DNA from: Latrodectus hesperus
Lineage: Eukaryota; Arthropoda; Arachnida; Araneae; Theridiidae
Reading direction: 5' to 3'
Assembly (NCBI GenBank): GCA_037975125.1
Contig: JAJQOW010000015.1
Coordinates: 2,018,303-2,082,302, forward strand
DNA length: 64,000 nucleotides
Shown here: piece by piece, positions 1-15,617 of the stretch
How positions within the stretch are numbered: position 1 is the first letter of the stretch
How the letters are laid out: each line of letters opens with the position of its first letter
The notes under the pieces: model-generated
What the model was told of the DNA's origin: nothing
The model's database searches: none
What the model saw: the letters and a program-made list of their open reading frames with translations, nothing else
Translations under genes and position numbers: made by a program

Positions 1-1525
<1,525 letters not shown>

Positions 1526-3215
1526 GTTTCTCATGATGGTAAAGGTTGGATTCGTTATTGCGTTTCTTTTTTTTTTTTTTTTTCTTGAGGAATCCGCCTA
1601 CTTTCTTCCTTAAAATTTCTTTCTTACGTAGTAAAAATTTTCTGCGAATTCTTCAGAGAAGCTTTAGTTATATTTTGATGAAGAAATTTATTTTTTCAAG
1701 TAATTAATACTTATTTCTTTGTCAAACATTTTTTTTTCTAATTTATAAAATTTGGTACTGGTATCCATCTTGAAACGAACAAAAAATCGAGATAGTTATT
1801 AAAAGAGTGATGCATTTTTTTTATTCAATCGAATGAAAAAAATTATTACTTTTCTTTTAATTTGGAGTGAAGGTCCTTGATTAATTTTAGTGAATGATTT
1901 TTAGGCAATTCTTGAGTTTTATCTGCTTGTTGCTTGTTGTTATCCGCTTGTGCTATCACTATTTCTAAATAACTACAAATATACTCAACAAAAGTTTCTG
2001 ACCTTGTATATGCTCAATACATTTTTTCTTTTTAATTTTATAAAATTGTTTCTTAGAATTATAAATGACGCTAAGCCTTATCATTCGATAAATATTCGGG
2101 GAGCTTGCAGATAAAAATAATTTCTTTCTTAAAAGTGTTGAACAACTCGTCCAGTTTTGCTTCCTGAACATACTTTAATATGAATTATGCTTTTTACTTT
2201 AATATTTATTCTTCTTTAAGCATTTATTTTGAAACAGAACAGGTTCATTATGTTAACGTAGTCTATGAAACTTTATAGATTTTGATTATTTATGCTAGAA
2301 AAATATATTGTTTAGAAACAACTCCAAGTTTTGTTCTATTTAATCTGTTCAAAATCATTGTTATTTTTAGGTTAAGTATAAGCAATTCCATAGTGACTTG
2401 AAGGATTCCACAGGTATTAAGTTGCCTTGTATTATGCGAACAAGTCTTTTATTGATAATCTGTGAGCTGCGTGATGCAGTTCACGCGACTTTTTACTGAC
2501 AGTCCAATGGTTGCATGTGTGCAAATAGTACCTGCTCAAAATCAACCATGAACGAAAGATAGTTGCTATAGCAGGAGATGAAATATTTTATATAAAGATA
2601 CAAATTGTAACAATATTAAATCCTTAGACAGCGAGGTTTGTTTGAATTTGCTCCTCTCCGCGGCTTCCAAGAATTAAAAGCATAATACCTAAAAGTACAA
2701 AAATTGGGCTATTGCTATATAATGAAATTAACAGAGAAAATTGATATTCATAATGATTAAATGGAATTTAAAAAGAGGGAATTAAATATAAGAATCCATT
2801 TAAGAAAACAGTTGAATTTGAGCATTAATAAGGTATAATCAAATCGAAAACAAATCTTGATTGTGAAGTAGCCCAAATCATTTTATTTTTTAAAGTATTT
2901 GAGAGTTTTGAAAAACTTGATTATGTATTTCGATTCATGAGATTAAATATTAATTTATTGATGAATCTAACGAAAGGAAATAAAAATAATATTACAATTG
3001 AACAGTGAACTTTTAGTGAAATAATCTCTCTGAATCATAACTGCACAAAACGTTAGGAATACATTTTGCGAGATAAAAATTAATTGAATCTTTAAATTAT
3101 ATTAATAGAAAAAAATTAGAAAAAAGTGAAGATATTATAAGTAATATCTTGATGAATAATAAATATATATGTGTAATAGGTATATATTAAATTACATTGC
3201 TTCGTATTATTCAAC
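1526..3215. other. AT-rich non-coding DNA
   Basis: No gene seen. A less AT-rich patch at 2455-2660 (gtgatgcagttcacgcgact, ctcctctccgcggcttcc) is unassigned. Confidence 0.65.
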
Positions 3216-3581
3216 ATATTCACAAGAACTATTTTTGGTGCTGTCCTGGAAAATAACACCTGGCGAAAAAGGTATAACTTTGAACTGTACAAAATCTATG
3301 GAGAAGAAGACATCATTAAATCAATAAAACTATCTAGAATGAGATGGGCAGGCCACCTCGTGAGAATGAGTACAGAGAGAACACCAATAAAGGTCTTCAA
3401 CACCACCCCTTTCTGTAGTAGACCAAGAGGAAGACCCAAAAAGAGATGGAAGGACTGCCTGGAAGAAGACTTCAATATACTTAATGTCAAGAACTGGAGG
3501 TCGATTTCTAGAAAAGGGGCGGAATGGCAGAGACTTCTGACGAAGGCCAAGGCCCACAAAGGGCTGTCGTGCCAATGCTGA
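3216..3581 (+). pseudogene. RTE-clade LINE reverse transcriptase, C-terminal fragment
   Basis: Frame from about 3216 to a TGA at 3579-3581. It reads TIFGAVLENNTWRKRYNFEL, then IKLSRMRWAGHLVRM, RPRGRPKKRWKDCLEEDFN and a final SRKGAEWQRLLTKA. This is the well-known C-terminal block of RTE-type non-LTR retrotransposons, downstream of the polymerase domain (RWAGHxxRM, GRPxxRWxD). The upstream polymerase and endonuclease are absent, as expected for a 5'-truncated insertion. No stop interrupts the fragment, so this remnant is fairly young. It contributes no function here. Confidence 0.87.
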
Positions 3582-3585
3582 TGAT

Positions 3586-4866
<1,281 letters not shown>

Positions 4867-7800
4867 CAAAATACTTTCATTCACTAAATATAATTTTACG
4901 TAAAATAATTCATTACATATCTTACATGGTAAATTTTTTTTCTCCATTCCAGTTCTTAAGAAATTTTTCATTTCATAAAAAAAATTTAATTAGATATTTT
5001 ACAACTTATCTAAATATTATTTGAAAAAGAAAAGAATTAGCAAAGTAAGAAGTTGTTTTAACAAGTACTCCGAGTGTGTTAAACATATGCACAGTATTCT
5101 AAATTGACAACTTACGCATATACATATAACAGTACATTATAAGACATATTTGAAATTAAAACATTTAAAGATTGTTACTCAATATTGCAAAATGTCTTAA
5201 TATATTATGTTGCATTCATTTTCTTATATATGTTTTCTCCAAATAAAACTTCCCATGGACTTCCATGGAAAAGAGAAACTACATCTATCCATGACTGTGG
5301 ATAAGACACTTTATAATTGCTTACTTTTCATATGGAAAGTTTATTTCCTGTTGAGCTAATACCCTCTTTGAGTCTGTGTATCTACTTTAAGTTGTTAACA
5401 GATGCGTGAAAAGCAGTTTTACTGTGAATTGTACTGTGTATAGAAAACTTCTCATACAGGAATCCTATAAAAATTTTAAACAATTTTATTTTTATAAATG
5501 TAAATTTAAATTTTGCCCAGAATATCTTCTCAGAACAGTTTATTTTGTATTTTCAAAAATACTAATCAAAAGGAATTTATAGATATTGTTAGTTAAAATT
5601 ATAGCTATTAAAAATATTTTTGTCATACACATTTAAGCATAAACAAATTGAATGGTTTTAGCTTCATTTTCATGGTAATATTATATAAAGATTGATATTC
5701 ACATAAAAATTGCTTCACTGCTCAAGCCTAAAAGACAAAAGCTTTCGTTGATACAATGAAAATTAGCAATGAAAACAGATTTTACATAAAATTTAAAAAT
5801 CTATATCTTATTTTTTAGAACAGAACAGCTTAAGGAAATTTTATTTTAATCTGCTTTTAATAATGTATTATTTTTTAAACTACTTTTAAAGAGATTGGAG
5901 ATATTTAAGTAACTATTTTCCATCTCTATTATGTGCTAAAACAGTGAAAATCTGAATTAGTTTGTGCAATTCCATTGTAAAAATTACCTTCATGTTCATA
6001 AAAAAATAAATAATTTGTATGCATTTCAATTGTCATTAATATGGGCCTTGTCATTTATTTTTATTTAAAATTTACACCAGTAGTAGTATTACTTCAAAAG
6101 GAATAAAATCGAAATCAGTAAGAAACAATGTCTATAAATCCTCCCCCCTAATTTACAAAGGTATATATTTTAAAACTTGAGGATTATTTTAAGGAAAATT
6201 AACTGTTATGACTTTCAGATTACTAAAAGATTATTTGAGTTAAAAAGTGTTTTTTTTATTGATGAATTTATGCCACATAGGTTTTAAAACTTTATCATAT
6301 TCAATTAACTTTACGTAATTTTAAAAAATTCTGATTTGTACATGGAGACATTACGTTTCAATATTATCGTATAACTATACTATTATACATCAGCCAAGTT
6401 GGCGTCATGAAGTTTCTATAGCTCTCACTGATTTCCCCCCATAGAAATAGCTTCTAACAGACATACAGAATTCAATACATGGTATACAATAACAAATTTC
6501 TGTTACAATTCTTAATCATTCACATTTTAAGGAAATAAAAATAATATTTTTTTTATATTTTAAAGAATTGATCAGCAATTTCTTTCAATAAATTGTATAA
6601 TCAATTTTTGTAAAATTTACAAAAAGAAAATTTTTTTATTAATATACTGTTATAATTAATTAGAACTGATAAAACAACATTTAAATTCTTAAATACTGTT
6701 CTTTAATATTTCACTTAACGCTTTAACCCCTGAATACTCTCATTTCCTTTCATTTTTTAAGAAAGATGATATGGAGAATAAAATATTTTGTAAGTTGCTT
6801 TTTGGTTTTCAATATAACAATCACATGTACAACATTCATCATTTTATATTAAATAGGTGATTTCCTTTTTTCATTCTCATATACTTTGAGTTGAGATTAT
6901 TTTGACATTAAAATCACTTAGGCACCATTTGCATTTAAGACAATTATATATACATAACTTCCAATTCTAACAGACATACTTAAATAATGAAAAAATAAAT
7001 AAATCTAACTGAGACTGATTGATTGATTAAAGAATGTAATAGTTAGTTTCTGCAGGTTTAAATATTTTCTACTTAAAATAAATGGTTTGATTTTAACTGC
7101 TCTGTAATACAGCATACTCAAGACAAGTTTGCAAGGAAAATTGCAAAGATTTAACTATTTCCTAAGTGGATAATATTTTACTTTGAATCACAAAATAAAT
7201 TTAAAATATCTTACTGCATGATTGTTGAAAATTTAAGAAATTAATTTTATTAAAATTTTCTTTCAAAATAAATGTCTTCATTTTTCTCATAGCTTTATAA
7301 TAATGAATTTTATATTACATAAAAACAAATTTTCCATTTAAAGAAATTAACTTATTTCCTGATTTTATCTTAAATTTCTTACAACACGAGAGAATTATTG
7401 GCCGAAATACAGGCTGCAGATCACTGGAAAAAAATTAAGAGTTTAAAACAAAAAAATTATAAGAACAATACGATTACTATGTTAAGTTTAAAATAAATGG
7501 AAATTTCTCACATTTTTAAATATTAATATTTCTTATGCATAACATAATTTAAATGAAATAAGAAACTGTCTGGTTTACAAAAATGTTTTTATTTGATTTA
7601 TTTCAGAATTACATATTAAGCAATAAAATAGTGATAAGAAGCCCCCAGAATATGAGAGCTTAAGAAATATTTGTTTGTAAAATTAGTTTGTTAAAATAAT
7701 TGACTTACATTAATTTTTTTGAAAAGATTCGGCATGCATATATTTCTAAGTAAGGAAATTCAAATATTTAACTAGACAGGAAAGCAATAATAAATACAAA

Positions 7801-7951
7801 CGAATATTAATGCCAACACTATCAAAGGGTGATGACTAATGAATTTTGTATTTATTATTAAAGAAAAGAATTTAATTTTGTATTCAAGAAATGAAAGCAC
7901 ATTCTACAAATGATCAGAAAATTTTTTCATAATGCATAAAGAAAACTACTC
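4867..7951. other. AT-rich non-coding DNA
   Basis: Nothing recognisable over about 3 kb up to the LINE fragment. Confidence 0.7.
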
Positions 7952-8780
7952 TGGTACACAGATGGATCACTGAAAAACAGCCTCTCAGGACTGGGAGTAT
8001 GTGGCGTGTCACCAAGAACCAGCCTATAAGCCTTTGGCGATACGCTACGGTCTTCCAGGCAGAAGTTTTGGCCATTATCCACTGTCTGCGACTAAATATG
8101 AGGAAACGCTACAACGGTAAGCGGATTCTCATTTTTAGTGACAGTCAAACCGCTTTAAAAGCGCTCAGTTCTTTCGAAATCAAATCTAAAATGATTTTTG
8201 AATGTAGAAACCTTCTTACAGAACTGGCAACTAGAAACAAGGTGATCCTTGTATGGGTGCCAGGGCACAAAGGTGTCGAAGGTAATGAAAAAGCTGATGA
8301 ACTTGCTAAACAAAGATGGTCTTTTGCTCTCATTGGTGCAGAACCTTTTGTGGGATCAATTTGAAGACCGCAAAAACCAATGTTCTTAGATGGGAGAAAC
8401 GGAAGATGTATGAAGCTTGGCTCAACACTCCTGGTCAAACCCACGCTAAAAGTATCATCTGTGGATCATCAGCAAGGATTGCCTCTGAAATTCTAAGATG
8501 CTCTAGGCAGAAGATACGTTTAATCGTAGGCTTCATAACTGGGCACTAATATTTCAGAAAACACCTCCATAAAATGGGATTGTTTCAGCAAGACCCTATC
8601 TGCAGGAAATGTCATACGCAAGAGGAAACGGCCAAGCATATCATTTACGAATGCGATGCTCTTGCCCCCCCCCTCCCTAGATTAACTTCTTTAGGCATCA
8701 TCCATACTAGAGAGTTACACCTAGACTCCATTAAAGGGTTATCGGACTTTATTAATAAAGTGGGTGACCCGAGCAACTGA
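7952..8780 (+). pseudogene. Non-LTR retrotransposon 3' fragment with RNase H domain
   Basis: A 5'-truncated LINE end. It opens WYTDGSLKN (7952, first RNase H Asp). One frameshift near 8020 leads to RYATVFQAEVLAI (Glu), SDSQTALKAL (Asp) and WVPGHKGVEGNEKADELA (His and last Asp), so all RNase H active-site residues can be found. A second shift near 8350 and an in-frame TAA at about 8547 precede a C-terminal Cys/His block, CRKCHTQEETAKHIIYEC. RNase H after the polymerase, with this terminal knuckle, is typical of I/R1/LOA-like LINEs. Fragment length and order support a dead 3' end rather than a host RNase H gene. Confidence 0.85.
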
Positions 8781-8789
8781 AACTAGGAA

Positions 8790-9695
8790 ACATTGAGTTT
8801 GGAGTTAATAGTACAAAATGCTGATAAAAGCAGAAGTTGTTCAATGACATACAAACCCAACTCTAAGAAGAAGCAGAAGAAGTACTTAGAGAGAAGCGCA
8901 ACTGTTTCGCTTTATTATATAAAACCCATTTTAAAAAAATCAAATCTCGTAAAATCAAAGCAAATTGAAATTATATCAAGAAAATAAAATAAGTATATTT
9001 TATATTTTTAATTTAATTTAAACATTGATATTAAGTTTTGATCATTTAATGAATAACATTAACAAAATTGTTCAATTTTTTTATGCATCCGTATAACTTT
9101 TCTGCTCAACTCTAAAAGTAAATAAAATAATATTTCTTCTCAAAATCTCCGATTAGAACTTTTTCTCTGTCATTGCTTGACTAAGCCCACAACGGACATT
9201 TCCGGTTTAAATTTGAGAAACATTTGAGCCAGCCCTACTTTTTCCTCACCCCTGAGATTTACAGACATACATTTCCAGGAAGGTACCCTGAGGCGAGAGG
9301 GGACAAACAGTTTTCAAGACAAACTGACCACATAAGCGGAGAAAATCTGCGTCGGAAAATGCTAAAGGAAATTAGTATGCGTGGGAGTATAAGTCTCAGT
9401 TATCCCTATTGCGGTTAAGTAGTCTCCAACTCATTCCCCACTTAAAATTTGCCCCGATAGAGTTAGGAACTATATTTTCTTTGTAAACAAGTGCTTTGGC
9501 GCGTCTTATGAGTTTAAATTCACCAATCAGTTCTTTCAGTCTTTGTAAGAGGTACTGTCCCCGAACAACTGCACTAGATGACGCTGAAACTCGTTTCTAG
9601 AATTATTTTGAGGAATATATATATATAATTCTAAAGAGAATCAATTCCTCAAGATAAAGAAAAAGTAGTAAATTTACAAAGAAAATGTAAATTTA

Positions 9696-9697
<2 letters not shown>
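8790..9697. other. Non-coding DNA with transposon scraps
   Basis: Apart from the P-type end at 9176, the GC-richer part 9255-9610 (ggaaggtaccctgaggcgag, tactgtccccgaacaactgc) is probably mobile-element debris, not identified. Confidence 0.5.
9176..9254 (+). mobile_element. Decayed right end of a second P/THAP-type element
   Basis: This stretch aligns by eye with the right terminal region of the complete element at 15538-15617. Both share aacgg, atttccggt, catttgagccagccct and a cctcacccctg-like terminus, in the same order and spacing. No matching left end or transposase was seen upstream, so it is a solo remnant or the edge of a deleted copy. Confidence 0.6.

Positions 9698-9777
<80 letters not shown>
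9698..9777. repeat. (TA)n microsatellite
   Basis: 40 TA units, directly beside the palindrome at 9781. Confidence 0.97.
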
Positions 9778-9780
<3 letters not shown>

Positions 9781-9854
9781 AAGTGCTGTCCAAAAGTCTC
9801 GTTCTGAAACTTTATGGGTGTTTCAGAACGAGACTTGACTTTTGGACAGCACTT
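9781..9854. repeat. 74-bp palindrome (fold-back element) beside a TA microsatellite
   Basis: The arms aagtgctgtccaaaagt... and ...acttttggacagcactt pair almost perfectly for about 30 bp. The right arm has four extra bases (ttga), and a short loop (tttatgggt) lies in the centre. The left edge touches a (TA)n tract ending at 9777. It looks like a minimal fold-back transposon or joined terminal repeats of a TA-targeting element. Confidence 0.7.
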
Positions 9855-11254
<1,400 letters not shown>

Positions 11255-11575
11255 AACGATTTTGATATTTTTCAGGGATGAATAAATATGGCATAGGTTT
11301 TTTTGAAATGTTCAAATTAATACAAGTAATAAACTTAGGATCAAACGCAAGATTAAAAAAAAATTGTAAGAAGTTTTTATAAAACAAAGATTTAAAAATA
11401 TGGAATTGGTGAACTATGCAATGTCTATAGATATGTATCACAATATCATATCATGTAGATACACTTTTTGAAAAATTACTTCAAAAATATAAAAGAATCA
11501 AATCCACTACATGAGAAATGTATAAATGTTTTCAATAGATTTAGTTGTTTAAAGTCAATACATATATGTATATAT

Positions 11576-11589
11576 AAATAAATAAATAA

Positions 11590-11681
<92 letters not shown>
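11576..11681. repeat. (AAAT)n-(TA)n-(CA)n compound microsatellite
   Basis: Four to five AAAT units, then TA to about 11668, then CA to 11681. Confidence 0.96.
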
Positions 11682-11682
<1 letters not shown>

Positions 11683-13090
11683 AATTACTGCAGGACCATT
11701 CTGGAAAGATAAAGATTCATCACGGAGAAATCCTCAGAGCCATTCCTATATAATAAAGGGGAAAAAATGTCCCTTCTCACGCCAAATGAGAAGCAGCATA
11801 TTTTTACAGGAAGATACCGGAAACTAGGAACACCCGCATCGTTTGCTGGGAGTGAGGGAAGGGGACACACAAATTGTCTCCTAGAATTGCGAAAAACTGC
11901 TTATGCATTTGCATTATATTAAAAATCCTAATTTAAAAAATAATTGCATTTTATTTCAAGTCTGTTTCATAATATTTAAATAAAAAATGCAAATAAATTT
12001 ATTTATCATATTAAAGTTCATGTATTTAATGCATTAATAAAAGTAATAATAAATAAAAAATATTATTTAAATTAGAATTTCTGTTGTGTTTTAATTGTAG
12101 TTTAAACTAAAAACGCTTTATTAATTTTTATTAAAATTTAAAAATACTCAAAATATTTTTTTAATTTTAAAAAGCAATTTCAATGAGGAAGATTTAAATA
12201 TAATGAAAATAGTTCTTAAAAATCTTGTGAAATTTTACCAGAGAATTGTTTTTTGAAATTATTATTAATTATTCAAATAAGATCTTTATATAATTGATTT
12301 TTTAAAATTTTTATTAAAATAATTATCTACACGTAGGTTTTACAAGCACTTGTTATCGATTAAAAATTATATAATCGAATAAATAAGTATATATTATAAA
12401 ACAAAACACTGAAATTCTAAAACATATTGACCAATTAAGTTTAACTTGCTTTTAAAATATTCAATGATAAATTCTTCAATGCCTACAGAAAATTTGAATT
12501 TCATGCTCCTATATAAACAGCGCGAATCAAGAAAATATACACTTGTCGCTCGGTTGAGGATGAAACATGCTGAATACTTCGTTTGGTGGAAAGCTCCGCC
12601 TCAATTTGGTCATACGTGACGTCATTTCATGGATGGCTGGTGGATAGCTTGTGGACAGCTGGTAGTCATCCACCGTGTCCGGTTGACGGTGACCAAGTTT
12701 GCTGCCTGCCTGAGGAGGTACTTGTTGACTAAAGCATGCAATTGCTTGGATTGATTATTCAAACAACCATGTATTCATCTGCCATGTGGGCGTTGCTAAT
12801 TTTTGCGTAAAATTTTAAGTTTTACGCATACAAATAAAAAAATTCTATCATAGATAAAGTAGAATAAAATTTATCTCATTTTAAAATTTAAGTCTCTTTT
12901 TAAAATTTCTGATATAATAATAATATATTTTTAAAAATAAGTCTCTTTTTAAAATTTCTAAATTCTTTAGCTTTTTTAAGTTATTAATGTTTTAAGCATA
13001 TTATTAAACTACTGAGCCAATTTTAAAATAGCTAAAATAATTTTAAAAATAAATTTCAAAACAGAATAAATTATTATTTTTGTGCATTAT
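11682..13090. other. Non-coding DNA with an unassigned patch
   Basis: 11690-11890 is GC-richer, with a short minus-strand open frame of no known family. 11890-12480 is very AT-rich. The promoter-like island at 12500 is listed separately. Confidence 0.55.
12500..12730 (+). promoter_or_regulatory. Possible promoter-like island with TATA and CRE motifs
   Basis: Cctatataaacagcgcg (from about 12510) gives a TATA-like box, and acgtgacgtcatttc (about 12616) contains a full CRE palindrome TGACGTCA. The stretch stands out for higher GC in AT-rich DNA. No coding frame follows. It could be a transposon end instead; the P element also carries a TGACGTCA in its terminal region. Confidence 0.25.
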
Positions 13091-13102
13091 GAAAACCTAC
13101 AA

Positions 13103-13314
13103 TTATTATTACATGACATATATTCAGACTTGTATGCTTGATTCTTGAGATCCACTTGTATAAAAGTCTTCGTCGATAATAGGACAAATAGCACAATGAG
13201 AGATGTACAACCACAGAAGAATAATAACGAAGAAAACACCCAGGGCCACGGTGGGAATCGAACCCACACTCCTTCGCTCTCAAGCGATTAGCGGAGTGAT
13301 ACTTTGACCACTCA
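13103..13314 (-). repeat. tRNA-derived SINE, family F, minus strand
   Basis: On the minus strand the head reads ctgagtggtcaaagtatcac, with the B box gggttcgattcccacc and a 130-bp unrelated body ending in taataataatt. The target duplication GAAAACCTACAA lies at 13091-13102 and 13315-13326. The tRNA-like part cannot form an acceptor stem, so it is not a working tRNA. Confidence 0.82.
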
Positions 13315-13404
13315 GAAAACCTACAAAAAGTGAAGGTCTAGTTATAATAGAACTTGTGAGAAATATGTTTTTAAATTTTCCCATAGACTTAACATTAGAG
13401 CTCG

Positions 13405-13428
13405 TTTTCAAGATGGCGTGGAAGGAGG
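13405..13428 (+). promoter_or_regulatory. YY1-like motif in a less AT-rich island
   Basis: Tcaagatggcgtggaagg resembles the YY1/pleiohomeotic core (AAGATGGCG), often found near transcription starts. The island is cut by the P element; its other half continues at 15627-15760, and ends with a possible donor (cctg|gtgtgag). It may be a promoter or 5' untranslated exon. Low certainty. Confidence 0.25.
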
Positions 13429-13437
13429 CCCCTTAAC

Positions 13438-15617
13438 CAGGGCTAGGGAAAATAAGGGCTGGCTCATCGCTTTGATGTATCGCATGCCGCCTTGTCACCG
13501 GAGAGGGGAAGAGCGTGACGTCACTGGCATCAACTGGCTGGCATTCTCTATGCTAGCTTGTGTCTGATCGCAGCTTTCTCATTCATTTTGGCTTGTTTTA
13601 TGTTAATGTTTTCATTTTAAGCAAGAGTATTTTTTAAAGAGGAAAACATGACATCGTGTGCTGTTGCTACGTGTTCAAATATGTATCGAAATACAAAAGG
13701 AAAACACATAATATTTCATCGATTTCCAAAAGAAAATCAAATGCTTTCAAAGGAATGGGTGCAAAGATGTCGAAGAAGTGACAAAATCAACATCAAGAAT
13801 GCTAGAGTGTGCAGTGAGCATTTTGATTTGAATGAATATATGGACGACATGCAAAATAGACTACTTGGTTTGCCAGAGAGAAAAATATTAAAACCGACGG
13901 CTCTGCCTAATCTTAAGTTACCGGCTTTAAGCATAATTCAAAATACTCCAAGAGAACAGAGACAAACGAAAAGAAGAAGATTAGTAGAAGCTATTGAAAG
14001 AATTGAGTGCGTGAGTCCACATAAATTATGTGATGCAGAAAATCAGTGTGATGGTGTTATTAAGTGCCTTAAATGCAATGAATATTTAAAAAATATAGAA
14101 GAATTGAAAAAAAGAATATTATGCGCAGAAAATACAGTGAAATTCCTTAAAAATGAGCAAAAAAGAAATCGAACTTCTACAACAAGAATAATTAAACGAT
14201 CGAAATCAAATAAAAAATTGCTTTTAAATGAAAAACAAAAATTAAAAACGAAAATAAAATTACTTCAAAAGGAGAACATTAAACTTGGGAAGATAGTTAT
14301 AAATAATTTATTCCCTTATAAGCGTGAAGATGAAGAAAATAAATTAAGAACTAAATGGTCATCTGACACTATTTCAAAATGTATTTTGATTCGGTCATTA
14401 TCTTCAAAATCTTACGATTTTTGGCGAAATACGATGGGATTAAATATGCCAAGTGCAAGTACTTTGAAAAGATGGTGTTCCAAATTTAGTTGCATGCCTG
14501 GAATTCTTAAAGATGTAATGTTATTGATGAAAAAAATTGCGAAACTTTGAGTGATATAGAAAAGATTTGTTCTTTGAGCTTTGACGAAATGCACATAGAT
14601 TCGAAATGGTGTTACGACTCTTCATTGGATGAAATATTAGGCCCATTTTGTAAAGTTCAAGTTATTTTATTGCGAGGATTAATTTTCCCGTGGAAACAGC
14701 CAATATTTTTTGATTTCGACTGTAAAATGAATAAACGACGTTATCAATATTTTTTGATAACGACTGTAAAATGAATTTCTTTTGATTCTCAAGATGATGA
14801 ATTAAATCGTGAATTCTTAATTAATCCCTTACCTTTATCTTGGGAAAATGAACTTGCCTCTTCCAATCAAAATTGTGATATATCTCCATTTGAAAAAGAA
14901 ACTATGGTTTATGTGGCAGGTTATATTGCTTATAAAATTAAAGATAATTCACTTGGAACTATATCAAGAAATTCAGTCGATATGCCCAATCATTCCGAAT
15001 GGATTAATTTAATTTCTGCTGGGGGACTTACTGTTACAACAAAAGCATGGATGGAAACTATAAAACAAACGGACATAATGTTTCGCAAATTTCATGGCGA
15101 CACATTTTCTAAAGGGAAAAATGTCATAGCAACATTAATAAATGAAACAGAGTCTTCTTTTCCTACTGTAAATCGAAAGGCAATTAAATTTTTTTGTCGC
15201 TTGAGAACATTTATACGAATTAGGTATTTAAATAGAAATGCAGCGATATTATCTCATAATAAAGCTCAACAGAAAAACAAGAAATGGGTCAATAGTCAAA
15301 AAATCAAGATAAGCTGAAGCTAATAGGTAAATATATTTTTATATTGGTTATACAATTTTAAGTTAATTTCAATATTAATAATAATTTTTTTGGGTTTATT
15401 AAATAATAATTGCAAATTTACTAAATATTTGAGAGGCATTTGTAGTTTTTTTCACTCTGATTAAAAACAAAATGAACTTAAAAATAAAAAGTAACTAATT
15501 TGCTTAGAAATTCCAGGCATCTTATTCTCCTTGGATGCCAGACTACGTCATCAACGGCTATTTCCGGTGACAGTTTTGGGGAGCATTTGAGCCAGCCCTT
15601 CTCTTTCCCTAGCCCTG
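13438..15617 (+). mobile_element. P-superfamily (THAP-type) DNA transposon, full-length ends, broken transposase
   Basis: The left end starts CAGGGCTAGGGAAA and the right end is its inverse, TTTCCCTAGCCCTG. Similarity continues inward through AAGGGCTGGCTCA, GTCACCGG, a TGACGTCA-like box and TGGCATC, so imperfect terminal inverted repeats extend over roughly 95 bp. The element is flanked by the direct repeat CCCCTTAAC at 13429-13437 and 15618-15626. P elements normally give 8-bp duplications, so either one C belongs to the element or the duplication is 9 bp. The near-intact ends and target duplication point to a fairly recent insertion. The interior encodes a THAP-transposase pseudogene with a central deletion. 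Confidence 0.88.
13648..15317 (+). pseudogene. P-element/THAP9-like transposase, frameshifted and internally deleted
   Basis: The start is ATG 13648. An N-terminal THAP zinc-binding domain is visible: C4, C9, HRFP (24-27), W37, C55-x2-H58 and a KPTALP box. A basic, coiled-coil-like region follows (about residues 140-225), then the P-transposase core beginning KWSSDTISKC. Near 14530, in a run of seven A's, the frame shifts by one. The next frame continues through CSLSFDEMHI, whose DEM is the motif around the first catalytic acid in this family. A TGA at 14772-14774 follows. The same frame then stays open to 15317 with the C-terminal VYVAGYIA motif. The 15-bp repeat cgactgtaaaatgaa flanks the junction (14717-14731 and 14761-14775), as if the middle of the catalytic domain had been lost by a repeat-mediated deletion. 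It cannot make an active enzyme. Confidence 0.87.

Noticed and set aside
13244..13322. Minus-strand tRNA-like sequence with a good B box
   Set aside because: The 5' and 3' ends cannot form an acceptor stem, and it is part of a SINE with a 12-bp target duplication.
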